A stretch of 64,000 nucleotides of DNA, taken from contig NZ_JABAEB010000006.1 in NCBI RefSeq assembly GCF_012584455.1, forward strand, positions 189,440 to 253,439, written 5' to 3'. The translations under genes were made by a program, and so were the position numbers. Origin of the DNA: Shewanella oncorhynchi (GTDB taxonomy: Bacteria; Pseudomonadota; Gammaproteobacteria; Enterobacterales; Shewanellaceae). Shown in pieces: positions 42,193-51,355 of this stretch. Each line of letters begins with the position of its first letter. Position 1 is the first letter of the stretch. The notes under the pieces are model-generated. The model was not told the DNA's origin. It ran no database searches and worked only from the letters and a program-made list of their open reading frames with translations.

Positions 42193-43980
42193 TCAGTGGT
42201 TATAGAAACGTCGACCTTCACGCATCACTTCAATCAATTCAGGCGCGCTCATTTTTTTATTGAGCCTATGTTCATAGTTTTCATCGTAAATACGATATTT
42301 ACCGTGGCGGTCAATCACTGTCACTTCTGCTTCTTGATAGATAGCAAAAATACGGCTATCACCTATATAGATCCACGTTTCTTTGTCAGGTTGTAATAGG
42401 CTGCGGCCAGCGCTGTAATCTGTCGTGTTATTGGTGCAACCTAGCACGTGGGTCATTAAAGTCGGCGCAATGCCGTAATGGCTGGTGCGGTATTTGACCT
42501 TAGAAGCACCCGTATTCGGCCAGTGGATCACTAATGGCACTTTGACACTCTGTGGTGACAGGTTGCGATTAGCTTCATCACTATTGCTGGTGAACATTTT
42601 GCCATTGACCCCAGTGATAATCACTAAGGTGTCGTTGGACACATTGGCCAGCATCGCCTTGAGTTGTTGATCGACAAAATACAGAGATTGGCGATATTGA
42701 TTAAACAATACTTTTTGCGCTGGCATAAGGTCGGTATCGGCTTTCACTGTTTCGATACCCAGAAAACCCACGGGAGTATCAAAATTTTCTGGCGCTTTTA
42801 AGTTAACGAGCGCCAACCAAGGTTTATGTTGGATGCTGTGCCACTCGTTAAAACTGGCCACTGTGTGCAAATCGGCATCGGCGCTGCCATTGGTTTCTTT
42901 GGCTATGACAGGATTAAAGTCATTAAACATCGCCTGTGATGAACGCAAATTGAGATTGGTTTCAGGGAGGAAAAGCCCCAATTCATAGCCTGCTTGTTGA
43001 AAACTTCTGGTCAGTAAAGGACTGGTGCTATTAAAAATTCGCGCATCGCCATAACTGCCTTGCAGGCCATAGAGTAGCGAAAACATGCCTGTTCTAAATT
43101 GGTTGCCGCCGCTGAAATGCTGGGTAAAAGATTGATTATTTTCAGTGTATTGTTGTAGGAATGGCATGCTTTTACCATCGACCATATCCGCCCGCAAACT
43201 GTCGATGGTAATCATCAACACGTTGATTTTCGTGTCGGCCTGGCAGGTGAGTGGCTGCTCTGGATAGCTGAGTACACTGGTGCTGTGATTGACGTCATCG
43301 CCTTGGTATGAACCATCGATACCGTGACTTTCCATAAAGGAGCGAGCAGTCGCGGGATAAGATAAAGGATAAGTATCGTCGAAACGGGTAATTTCTGTGA
43401 TATCGGCGGCATCGGCCCAAATGTGGATCAAGTGGCTGCTGATAAAACAGATACACACTAAGGTGATAACTTTATTGCCTAAATTGAGTTTTTGGATCTT
43501 CTCTATGCGTTTCCACAAAAAATTGGCCATGGTCAGTTCAATGGCGATGATGGCCAACGGGGTGACGATATAAGAAGTACCACGGAGCAAGGCATTGAGA
43601 TCCGCCCAAGCTAAATCGAAGGCGAAGGGGCTCAAGTGCATGCCGTAATCGGCGTAAACAATGGTATCGTACAATAAGATACAAAGACTTAGGGTCGCGA
43701 TCACCGCCGCGACACCTCTTAATATCTTTGAATAGGGCAATATCAAGGTTAGTGGAAATAGGCAGATCAAATAGGCGATAAAGGCGAGAAAGCTAAACTG
43801 ACCAATAGTGCTGACGCTCAGATAAAACCAGCCATACCAAGTTTCTGGATAACCTACGCTGCCAAGGTATCGGCTGCCGACTATCATGGCTAATAAGCCA
43901 TTGAAGAAGGCGAACCAATGCCCCCAGTTGATGAGCCGGGAAACCCGATCGCGGCTCATTTGCTTTTTTCGCTCGACCAT
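42193..43980 (-). CDS. yejM: Inner-membrane LPS regulator YejM/PbgA
   Basis: The 595-residue protein has a DUF3413 region with five membrane segments (about 15-195) and a periplasmic sulfatase/phosphatase-like domain (about 230-590; NVLMITIDSLRADMV matches the hydrolase start). In E. coli (586 aa) YejM binds LapB and tunes FtsH-dependent degradation of LpxC, setting the level of LPS synthesis, and binds lipid A in the membrane. The metal-site Thr/Ser of active sulfatases appears as DSLR, as in other YejM proteins. It follows yejL by 66 bases. Confidence 0.95.
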   Translation of the reverse strand: MVERKKQMSRDRVSRLINWGHWFAFFNGLLAMIVGSRYLGSVGYPETWYGWFYLSVSTIGQFSFLAFIAYLICLFPLTLILPYSKILRGVAAVIATLSLCILLYDTIVYADYGMHLSPFAFDLAWADLNALLRGTSYIVTPLAIIAIELTMANFLWKRIEKIQKLNLGNKVITLVCICFISSHLIHIWADAADITEITRFDDTYPLSYPATARSFMESHGIDGSYQGDDVNHSTSVLSYPEQPLTCQADTKINVLMITIDSLRADMVDGKSMPFLQQYTENNQSFTQHFSGGNQFRTGMFSLLYGLQGSYGDARIFNSTSPLLTRSFQQAGYELGLFLPETNLNLRSSQAMFNDFNPVIAKETNGSADADLHTVASFNEWHSIQHKPWLALVNLKAPENFDTPVGFLGIETVKADTDLMPAQKVLFNQYRQSLYFVDQQLKAMLANVSNDTLVIITGVNGKMFTSNSDEANRNLSPQSVKVPLVIHWPNTGASKVKYRTSHYGIAPTLMTHVLGCTNNTTDYSAGRSLLQPDKETWIYIGDSRIFAIYQEAEVTVIDRHGKYRIYDENYEHRLNKKMSAPELIEVMREGRRFYNH

Positions 43981-44046
43981 AGTGATCCGCTTATTCCTAA
44001 AAGGCCTTGTATCTTATATTCTTTTGATGATTATTACCCAGTTAAC

Positions 44047-44265
44047 TTACTGGGATTTAACCGATTGTGCGAGTGCTTTTGCAAATTGTTCGGCCACGGC
44101 TTGGCGCGATTCGCTAGGCACTTTACGTTCTAGCAGATTAGTCACGCAGTTACCCAATGCCATCAGGCTCAGGTCAGTCGGTGCTTTATGCTTTTCTAAC
44201 ACAGCCAATATTTCGGCGATTAATGATTCAACTTGGGTGTTTGAGTATTTCGATTGGATTGCCAT
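44047..44265 (-). CDS. yejL: YejL family protein (DUF1414)
   Basis: I start at ATG 44265 (MAIQSKYSN), giving 72 residues, close to the E. coli protein of 75. [20 protein letters not shown] is the family signature. It is a small helical cytoplasmic protein of unknown function, always next to yejM and divergent from yejK. Confidence 0.92.
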   Translation of the reverse strand: MAIQSKYSNTQVESLIAEILAVLEKHKAPTDLSLMALGNCVTNLLERKVPSESRQAVAEQFAKALAQSVKSQ

Positions 44266-44342
44266 AATCAAAAAATGTTTCACTTTGGAATGGATTAGCG
44301 GCATATAATAGCGGATTTATCCCAGTATCACTATCAGGGCTT

Positions 44343-45371
44343 ATGAGTATTAACATCGAACACGCAATTATTCACGAGATTTCTCAGGACAGTCAGGGGC
44401 AATTACGCTGCCGTTTGCGTCCTCAACCTCTGCTGAACGGTCAGGCGGTCGAGGTGATGCTCGACGAGTTGCATCAGACATATACGGGAAAGGCCGGTAA
44501 AGGTTTTGGCTATTTTGGTATTCACGGCGACGACGGTGAGGCCAATCCTGCTTTTGCCAATGCACTAACTCAATACCGTGGCGGCGATTTAGGATTTGTG
44601 GAATTTTCTGGCCAAGCCAGTAAATTACTGCAAGAAGAATTGTCGAAATACGATTTCAGCCAAGGCGGTTTCCTGTTGATGTCTTGCTATACCAGCATCA
44701 CCAGCGATTATTTGTTTGTGGCTTTATTAAGTGCGAAGTCGTCAATGACAGTATTAGACGATATGGAACTGTCGCAAAATAACCATTTGGATTTAAATAA
44801 CATCCAACTCGCGGCGCGTATCGATTTAACTGAGTGGCAAGCCGATAAGGATTCTCGCAAGTACATCTCCTTTATCCGTGGCCGTGCGGGACGCAAAGTC
44901 GCCGACTTTTTCCTCGACTTTATGGGTTGCGTAGAAGGCGTCAATACTAAGGCGCAAAACAAAACCTTAATGAATGCGGTTGAAGATTTTGTTGCCAGCA
45001 GTGAGTTGACGAAAGACGAGCGTCAGCAGTGCCGCAATAAAGTGTTTGAATACTGTAGTGAGCGTTTCGATGAAGGCGCTGACATTGAGATCAAAGACTT
45101 GGCCGATGAGTTAGCCGATCAAGGCATGGACTCCTTCTATGATTTTGCCCGTGGCGGCAGTTATGATCTTGATGAAGAGTTTCCGGCCGACAAATCAACC
45201 CTGCGTCAATTGAAGAAGTTTTCTGGTACGGGTGGCGGTGTAACGTTAAGTTTTGACGGCGGTCACTTAGGCCAACGGGTGATTTACGATCCCATCTCGG
45301 ACACGATTTTAATCAAAGGTGTGCCAGCAAACTTAAAAGATCAGCTTGATCGTCGTCTTAAAGGCGAATAG
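44343..45371 (+). CDS. yejK: Nucleoid-associated protein YejK (NdpA)
   Basis: The 342-residue protein matches the 37-kDa nucleoid-associated family: [24 protein letters not shown] core (about 177-200), then [15 protein letters not shown] and a C-terminal domain with [16 protein letters not shown]. It binds DNA and affects topoisomerase activity. It is divergent from yejL-yejM with a 77-bp intergenic region, as in E. coli and Vibrio. Confidence 0.95.
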   Translation: MSINIEHAIIHEISQDSQGQLRCRLRPQPLLNGQAVEVMLDELHQTYTGKAGKGFGYFGIHGDDGEANPAFANALTQYRGGDLGFVEFSGQASKLLQEELSKYDFSQGGFLLMSCYTSITSDYLFVALLSAKSSMTVLDDMELSQNNHLDLNNIQLAARIDLTEWQADKDSRKYISFIRGRAGRKVADFFLDFMGCVEGVNTKAQNKTLMNAVEDFVASSELTKDERQQCRNKVFEYCSERFDEGADIEIKDLADELADQGMDSFYDFARGGSYDLDEEFPADKSTLRQLKKFSGTGGGVTLSFDGGHLGQRVIYDPISDTILIKGVPANLKDQLDRRLKGE

Positions 45372-45411
45372 CACTTAATTCATCCATTGTTTTTTAAGCG
45401 AACGAATAACC

Positions 45412-45442
45412 AAAGGCCGAGAGTTTTACTCTCGGCCTTTTT
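45412..45442 (+). terminator. Intrinsic terminator after yejK
   Basis: AAAGGCCGAGAG-TTTTA-CTCTCGGCCTTTTT; strong stem of 9 GC-rich pairs plus a T-tract. Confidence 0.9.
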
Positions 45443-45514
45443 GCTGTGCTAAGTCGCGCTGACTTAGTGTCTATGCTAAGTGAGTACTTCTTAGTCAGTG
45501 ACTCGTTGCCTATG

Positions 45515-46513
45515 TTAGTTATTGGAACTAAATGGCACAGGACGTGGCGTATCTTTATTCGATGGTGGCAAAATAGGTAGCGTGATTTGCGGCTGATCGC
45601 CCGTTAAGGACTCAAGGAAGGCGACCATTTCTTTCACTTCTTGGTCAGAGAGTTTTTGCCCTAATTGAATGTCTGCCATGGTATTCACCGCTTCTTCCAA
45701 GGTCCAGACGCTGCCATCATGGAAGTAGGGGTAGGTGAGCTCAATATTGCGTAGTGTCGGCACTTTAAACACATATTTATCAGCTTCTTTACCAGTGACG
45801 CCCTTACGACCTTCTGCTGGGTTATTGGTGTGGAACGGTTTGATGAGTCCCATTTTCATATACATGGTTCCACCGACAGCGGGGCCGTTATGGCAACTCA
45901 CGCAACCTTTATCCTTGAAGAGTTGGTAACCCGCTTTGGCATTTGCGCTGATGGCATCTTGCTTGCCCAGAAGATATTGATCGAAGGGGCTATTAGGGGT
46001 GACTAAGGTTTTTTCAAAGGTGGCAATCGCATCGGTTAAACGGTCAATTGTGACTTTTTCATCGCCATAGACCTTGGCGAAGTGCGCTCGGTAGGCGGGC
46101 ATAGAGGCGATAGTTTCAGTTGCGAGTTCATGGGTAAAGCCCATCTCTTTCGGGTTGGCGATAGGGCCCGCGGCTTGTTCTTTCAAATCACTGGCACGAC
46201 CATCCCAAAATTGAGCCAGCATAAAGTCGGCATTAAGCACTGTGGGCGAGTTAATTGGGCCTTCCTGCCAATGATGACCAATAGACGTTGGCAGTGCATC
46301 GACACCACCAGTGGATAAATTATGGCAAGAGTTACAAGAGATAAAGCCAGATTTAGACAGTCTGGGTTCGAAGAACAGCATTTTACCTAATTCAACTTTT
46401 TCAGGCTCAGTGATCTTGGCTGCTGTAATGACTTCGATGGGTTCTGCACTGATAGCATGGGTACTGGCTAACATACCTGCGATGAAGATTGCGATAGATG
46501 TAAGTTTGGTCAT
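45515..46513 (-). CDS. ccpA: Diheme cytochrome c peroxidase
   Basis: The 332-residue periplasmic protein has a Sec signal (cleavage near ISA-EP) and two CxxCH sites: ISCNSCHNL (near residue 60) and GCVSCHNGP (near 203). EGRKGVTGKE and the central Met/His segments follow the bacterial CcpA/MauG family. It reduces hydrogen peroxide to water with electrons from a monoheme c-type cytochrome. In Shewanella oneidensis the orthologue works in the periplasm under anaerobic or microaerobic conditions. Confidence 0.95.
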   Translation of the reverse strand: MTKLTSIAIFIAGMLASTHAISAEPIEVITAAKITEPEKVELGKMLFFEPRLSKSGFISCNSCHNLSTGGVDALPTSIGHHWQEGPINSPTVLNADFMLAQFWDGRASDLKEQAAGPIANPKEMGFTHELATETIASMPAYRAHFAKVYGDEKVTIDRLTDAIATFEKTLVTPNSPFDQYLLGKQDAISANAKAGYQLFKDKGCVSCHNGPAVGGTMYMKMGLIKPFHTNNPAEGRKGVTGKEADKYVFKVPTLRNIELTYPYFHDGSVWTLEEAVNTMADIQLGQKLSDQEVKEMVAFLESLTGDQPQITLPILPPSNKDTPRPVPFSSNN

Positions 46514-46995
46514 CTTATTTCTCCCTATATAACCTTGGTTTTTGTATGGTTTAACAGGGATGCTAGCGGTTAATAATGCTGAGTGATAATGCTTTGTTTC
46601 GATTGGGTCTATCGTTGTTGCGGATTAAGCTTTTGCGATCTAATTCGCTGTTTTTACGTTGTTATTTTGCTAGGTTGAGTGGTATTTCTGTTAAGGCTTT
46701 ATCTGTTAATCGACAAGGTCGATGCATTGTTGCTTTCTGCCTATCGGTACCTGATGGTTGCAATGAGTCGAATTGCTGGATTTTCGACTACCTGATACAC
46801 ACATCTGATACAAACATCTGATACAAAATATTGGGCTGAGTGGATTCATTTGTCGCGACAATAGACGGAATTGATTAGAATCTCCATTCATGTTGAGTTA
46901 ACTCGTGTTGAGTGCCTCAAGTTAGCATGCTCGGCCATCGCCAAGCGGTGCTATAAAATTACATAGGCGGACTGTTTTTCTGCCGAGGAGCGTTA
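46514..46995. other. Intergenic with three 13-bp tandem repeats
   Basis: No credible gene. CTGATACAMACAT occurs at 46792-46804 and 46805-46817, and a degenerate third copy at 46818-46830. The rest carries the promoters of ccpA and the pterin-synthase-like gene. Confidence 0.6.
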
Positions 46996-47868
46996 ATGCA
47001 ATTGTTTGTCAAAGATTTAACTGTGATCGATTTTTCCTATTTGTGCCCAAAGCGCGGCATGGTGGGGGAGAGTTGGATTGTTGATGTTCTGCTAGAGGGC
47101 GGATTAGACGAGCAAAACATGGTGCTCGATTTTGCTAAAGTCAAACGCACGATCAAGCAAACCATAGATGCGGTGGCCGATCATCGTTTATTAGTGCCTA
47201 CGGCCTGCAGCAGTGTGCGATGGCAACAGCAGGGCGATAGAGTATGGATGGATTTTGATAGTCAGTTAGGTGAAATTCATTTGGCCTGTCCTTCCCAAGC
47301 CTTTGCCTTAGTGCCGACCGAAGAGATTGATATTCCCAGCGTGAATGCCTTTTTACAGAAAGCATTGCGCGAAGCTTTACCTAAGAATGTCGAAGGGATC
47401 ACGCTCACCTTAAGACACGAAATCCTCGATACGCCTTATTACCATTACAGCCATGGTTTACGTAAACACGATGGTAATTGTCAGCGTATCGCCCATGGAC
47501 ATCGTAGTCCTATTCATGTTTATGAAAATGGCAGTCCAGCACCTAAGTGGGATGAGTATTGGGCCAAACGTTGGCACGATATTTATTTAGGCAGTGAAGA
47601 GGACTTGGTTTCAGTTAAGACCCTTAATCTTTCGCCGCAAACGCGGATAACCGATGACAGCCACTATGGCTTTCATTACCAAGCCCCCCAAGGGGATTTC
47701 CAATTGGCAATGCCAAAGGAATGCTGTGATTTAATTCCCCACGACACGACGGTTGAGTTGTTAGCCGATTATATTGCCACGACATTAGTCGCTAAAGTGC
47801 CAGGAAGTCAGTTTAAAGTGGTGGCGTTTGAAGGTGTTGGCAAGGGCGCGATCGTCGTTAAGGGATAG
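46996..47868 (+). CDS. Two-domain 6-pyruvoyl-tetrahydropterin synthase family protein
   Basis: The 290-residue protein has two tandem PTPS/QueD-like tunnelling folds. The first (about 1-120) has FSYLCPKRGMVGESW and lacks the usual zinc histidines. The second (about 130-285) keeps HYSHGLRKHDGNCQRIAHGH with several His for Zn2+. QueD-type enzymes are about 120 residues, so this is a fusion or internal duplication. It probably acts on a pterin; whether it replaces QueD in queuosine synthesis is open. Confidence 0.8.
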   Translation: MQLFVKDLTVIDFSYLCPKRGMVGESWIVDVLLEGGLDEQNMVLDFAKVKRTIKQTIDAVADHRLLVPTACSSVRWQQQGDRVWMDFDSQLGEIHLACPSQAFALVPTEEIDIPSVNAFLQKALREALPKNVEGITLTLRHEILDTPYYHYSHGLRKHDGNCQRIAHGHRSPIHVYENGSPAPKWDEYWAKRWHDIYLGSEEDLVSVKTLNLSPQTRITDDSHYGFHYQAPQGDFQLAMPKECCDLIPHDTTVELLADYIATTLVAKVPGSQFKVVAFEGVGKGAIVVKG

Positions 47869-47931
47869 GCACTACGAGCTGATATAAGTGAATGGACTTA
47901 AACTATTCACCTTTTAATCACGGATTTAATA

Positions 47932-47959
47932 GGCCTCGATAGATTATCGGGGCTTTTTT
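47932..47959 (+). terminator. Intrinsic terminator after PTPS-like gene
   Basis: GGCCTCGATA-GAT-TATCGGGGC followed by six Ts. Confidence 0.85.
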
Positions 47960-48136
47960 GTTTGTTTTTATCATAGGCTGAACTGAGATTACGACAGGGA
48001 TGTGGGTTTGCAGAATCGATTTTTATGGTGCGTTAGGTTAACGTGGCATTGATTGAATTCGGCTGCGTTTTGTGTCGCGATGAATGTATTTAGTGGGTCT
48101 TGATCCCTATTGCCCATCGATAAGGATTTTTTGAAG

Positions 48137-49105
48137 ATGTTGGAAACTAGGATATTGGAAACTAAGATGCTGGAAAATAATAAGATGTTGGGAAATAAAG
48201 TATCGCAATTTTTATCTCACGGTGGAGCCCCCCTAAGTTCAAATCCAGTGCGCTGCTTATCGGCATTATTCACTTTGGGCCTAGTGCTCATTGCGCCTCA
48301 GGTACAAGCTGAGGTGAGTTTACAGGGTAAGTTAGAGCAAGGCGCATTAATGCGGGGTCAAGCGCCAGCGGGCACTCAGATTAGCTTAAATGGTGAAGCC
48401 ATCAAGGTCACGCCTGACGGCCATTTTGCCTTTGGTTTTGATCGCGATGGTGAACTGAGCCAACAGCTAACCTTGGTTTATCCCGATGGTTTGACTGAGG
48501 TTAAGCCTTTAACCTTAACCAAGCGAGAGTACGACATTCAAAGTGTAAAGGGCATTAGCTCGAAGATTATGAAGCCCGATCCTGTCGCGCAGGAAAGAGC
48601 GGCGAAAGACACGGCGCAGGTGAAAGCGGCGCGGGCAACATTTAGCGAGCAAACTGCATTTTTACAGGCGTTTATTTGGCCTCTGACGGGGCGTATTTCA
48701 GGCGTTTACGGTAGCCAGCGTATTTATAATGATATACCCGGTAATCCACACTTTGGGGTGGATGTGGCGGCGAAAACCGGCACTGTCGTGGTCGCCCCTG
48801 CCGATGGTGTTATTAGTCTTTCTGTGCCTGACATGTTTTATTCGGGCGGGACTATGGTGATCGATCATGGCTATGGCGTGAGTTCGAGCTTTTTGCACTT
48901 GAGTAAGCTTTACGTCAACGCGGGTGAAGTGGTTAAGCAAGGTCAAGCCGTGGCAGAGGTGGGCGCAACAGGCCGTGCAAATGGTCCACACTTAGATTGG
49001 CGAGTGAACTGGTATCAAATGCGCCTCGACCCTACGACCATAGTGCCGCCAATGGCAACAGTGCTGGCGAATGAGAAAGCTAACAAAGCGGCCAAAAAGG
49101 GCTAG
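48137..49105 (+). CDS. M23-family peptidoglycan endopeptidase
   Basis: I place the start at ATG 48137 (AAGGA ten bases upstream); in-frame ATGs follow at 48167 and 48185. Residues about 35-62 hold a signal peptide (CLSALFTLGLVLIAPQVQA). The C-terminal LytM domain (about 200-300) has HFGVDVAAKTG (His-x3-Asp) and GRANGPHLDWRV (the HxH-type metal site appears here as HLD), plus HLSKLYVNAGEVV. It probably cuts cell-wall peptide bridges or activates amidases. The N-terminal 18 codons are a degenerate tandem repeat (LETRILETKMLENNKML). Confidence 0.85.
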   Translation: MLETRILETKMLENNKMLGNKVSQFLSHGGAPLSSNPVRCLSALFTLGLVLIAPQVQAEVSLQGKLEQGALMRGQAPAGTQISLNGEAIKVTPDGHFAFGFDRDGELSQQLTLVYPDGLTEVKPLTLTKREYDIQSVKGISSKIMKPDPVAQERAAKDTAQVKAARATFSEQTAFLQAFIWPLTGRISGVYGSQRIYNDIPGNPHFGVDVAAKTGTVVVAPADGVISLSVPDMFYSGGTMVIDHGYGVSSSFLHLSKLYVNAGEVVKQGQAVAEVGATGRANGPHLDWRVNWYQMRLDPTTIVPPMATVLANEKANKAAKKG

Positions 49106-49129
49106 GTTTGATATCCAGTTCTGGCTCAC

Positions 49130-49157
49130 TTAAATGGCGCAATGATGCGCCATTTAA
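49130..49157. terminator. Perfect hairpin after M23 gene
   Basis: TTAAATGGCGCA-ATGA-TGCGCCATTTAA has a 12-bp perfect stem, 25 bases after the stop, without a T-tract. Confidence 0.65.
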
Positions 49158-49259
49158 TGGTGATCCTTATCGTGAACACTTAGCGAGTTGGCTTCTTTCT
49201 AGGCTAGCTTCAAATGTCCGCTTGCCAATAATTATTTTTAACCGAGTCGCCTAAAAAGA

Positions 49260-49520
49260 TTACTTCAACAGTGGATGATCAGCTGGCAGTTGGCGGGTGA
49301 TCCATAAAATCAGTTTGTGTTTCATGTTTGGCCCATCTTCTTTATCTTTGGCCAGTGGCTGAATCAAGTTGTCGGTGACCAATAAACGGTAAATACATTC
49401 CACTTTGTCTTTGGGTGAGATGCCTTTGTCGAAGTCTGCATATCCGCGTTTTTTGGCATAGCCCACGCCGATTTCCATGGCGAACTTCAATATTTGTGCT
49501 TCGTTCTTGTGTGGCTTCAT
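49260..49520 (-). CDS. DUF5062 family protein
   Basis: The start ATG at 49520 (MKPHKNEAQILKFAMEIGVG) gives 86 residues, the normal size of this family in Shewanella and Vibrio. It is cytoplasmic, helical and basic; function unknown. Confidence 0.75.
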   Translation of the reverse strand: MKPHKNEAQILKFAMEIGVGYAKKRGYADFDKGISPKDKVECIYRLLVTDNLIQPLAKDKEDGPNMKHKLILWITRQLPADHPLLK

Positions 49521-49812
49521 TGGCGATCCTCTGTTTGCACATAGCATCCATCTACTGGACACGATAATTTGTGCCTGATGGCATCTGCGAGTTATATGTC
49601 CTAAGTTACGCTAAATATGCTGTTTTTTAGATTTAATTTTGGCGATTTTTGACAAAACCACCAAAAAACTGACCTAAAAATAACGAGAATATTGAATCTG
49701 ATTAAATTGTCATCAACTCAGATGTTAACTCAGTTACTGTCGTAGGTTTTAGCTAAGGCAAGTGCCGATGAAAATCTAAGCTCAGTTTTATCTGCCTGAG
49801 TTTAAGTCTGAC

Positions 49813-50496
49813 TTAACATTCAGATACTTGTTCGCTCGCGATGACCGCTTTTATGCCATGGGGATGCACTTTAATGCATATATTGCCGCGTTTAAAGGCG
49901 ATAGTTGGATTGGCTAAACGTTCTTTATCGCCTTTGGGCGAGCTCATCTTGACCTTAATCTCAGCAAGGGATGGTAAGTCTGGTAATCTTGAGTGCTCTG
50001 ATTCAGCTGTCTGCTCAGATTGCGGCAATGGACTCAGTCCTAGGTTGAGTAAAGGGCAGAGTGTTGGACATAAGACCAGTAAATCTTGGCTCAAGGTATC
50101 GCAATCTTTGGCTTTAGAATCAATAACTAATTCTATGTGCTCCCAGCCTTCCTGTGGATAAACTTTATCACTAGGATAGGGAAGCTCGACGCAGGCAATG
50201 CTAAATTGACCGAGTGTGAGTGGCGTGTCTAGCTCGATGATTAGAATCGTACGGCCATTGATGATGTTGTCTGAAATGATTTTACCTATGCGGCTAAAGG
50301 CGTCGCGCAGGGCATCGGCACTGGCGATGGAATTGACGCGCAGCGCGACATGGTCGCAAACCAGTGCTTTATCTGCTAAGTCTAAGGTTTCAAGCAAGGC
50401 TAAAATTTGTGCTTCGAAGGCTGGCCAGCCTTGGATTAATTGCTCATAGCTGAGGTTTGCACTGTGCGGCGCAACAGGCTCGTTGAATTTAGGCAT
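49813..50496 (-). CDS. yecM: YecM-like VOC-fold protein
   Basis: The 227-residue protein matches the YecM family over residues about 20-150: CDHVALRVNSIASADALRD, GRTILIIELDTPL, ELPYPSDKVYPQEGWEHIEL. YecM is related to isomerases and glyoxalase-type metal enzymes, with His, Glu and His as likely metal ligands, but its substrate is unknown. The 50-residue insertion near 165-185 (Glu/Ser-rich) is longer than in E. coli. Confidence 0.85.
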   Translation of the reverse strand: MPKFNEPVAPHSANLSYEQLIQGWPAFEAQILALLETLDLADKALVCDHVALRVNSIASADALRDAFSRIGKIISDNIINGRTILIIELDTPLTLGQFSIACVELPYPSDKVYPQEGWEHIELVIDSKAKDCDTLSQDLLVLCPTLCPLLNLGLSPLPQSEQTAESEHSRLPDLPSLAEIKVKMSSPKGDKERLANPTIAFKRGNICIKVHPHGIKAVIASEQVSEC

Positions 50497-50594
50497 AAAT
50501 ACTCCAAGGCATTTCTATTGGCGTTAGTTTTTATCCCTAAGTAAATGACTGAGAATATTACAACTAACATCATGCTTTTAATGGTTAAATAAAA

Positions 50595-50614
50595 ACGCCC
50601 ATTAAGCTGGGCGT
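50595..50614. terminator. Hairpin between L,D-transpeptidase and yecM
   Basis: ACGCCCA-TTAAGC-TGGGCGT, 7-bp stem, with A- and T-rich flanks. It lies downstream of the transpeptidase gene. Confidence 0.7.
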
Positions 50615-50670
50615 GTTTGATATCGTTCAATTATCTATTTGGCATTTTGCCATCTGGATATTGGCTAAGG

Positions 50671-51183
50671 TTACGGCCAAATCTCAATTGGTGTTCCTTC
50701 ATCGACCACTTTCCACACTTCATCCATTTCGGCGTTGGTAATCGCGATACAGCCGTCAGTCCAGTTGTATTGCTGGGCTTGTTCTGGCGGCAGTGACGAC
50801 TTAGGGTTTTGGCCGTGGATCATGATCATGCCTCCGGGTCTAATGCCTAAGGCTTTGGCTCTGAGTTTATCCTCTTCATTAGGATAGGAAATATGGATCG
50901 ATTTATAATAAGCACTATCAGGCTTTTTATAATCTAGGGTATAACGCCCCTGTGGTGTGCGTTGATCGCCTTCCTTTAATTTGTGTCCAGCGGGTAGGTC
51001 ACCCATGGCGATGCGATATTGTTTGAGCACTTTGCCATCGCGTAATAAAGCCATACTGGATTCGGATTTAGTGATCACCACCAGATCCACTTTACCCATG
51101 CCAGAGGCATGTAATTCGGGTGAAACGAGAGCCGCGATAGTCACAGTGAGAGATGTCAATGTGGAAAGTAGGGTGGCGCGCAT
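50671..51183 (-). CDS. L,D-transpeptidase (YkuD domain)
   Basis: The start is ATG 51183, seven bases after GAGG, giving a 170-residue product with a signal peptide (to about HASG). The YkuD motif is complete: IMIHGQNP and, 20 residues later, WTDGCIAITNAEMDEVW with the catalytic Cys. It forms 3-3 cross-links in peptidoglycan or attaches proteins to it, in the periplasm. The length is that of YafK/ErfK-like short forms. Confidence 0.9.
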   Translation of the reverse strand: MRATLLSTLTSLTVTIAALVSPELHASGMGKVDLVVITKSESSMALLRDGKVLKQYRIAMGDLPAGHKLKEGDQRTPQGRYTLDYKKPDSAYYKSIHISYPNEEDKLRAKALGIRPGGMIMIHGQNPKSSLPPEQAQQYNWTDGCIAITNAEMDEVWKVVDEGTPIEIWP

Positions 51184-51355
51184 GAAGTCCTCGAAAATAA
51201 ACACAGGTTGTTGGCTTTTTTCGGCATCATACCGCAATTTTATCCTACTGTGAGTAGATAATTTTGAGCTAGGTGCAATTGCATGGCAGACTCGTGGCAT
51301 ATTTATACTGTAATCCCTGTGTTAGTCAGTTTGTTGCAAGGAAGTAAAAGCTTTT

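Noticed and set aside
46576..46821. 81-codon frame upstream of the PTPS-like gene
   Set aside because: No ribosome binding site, Leu/Arg/Ser-rich composition with no known features, and the frame runs through tandem repeats.
50436..50630. 64-codon minus frame overlapping the yecM start
   Set aside because: It overlaps the yecM 5' end in another frame and spans the terminator of the transpeptidase gene.
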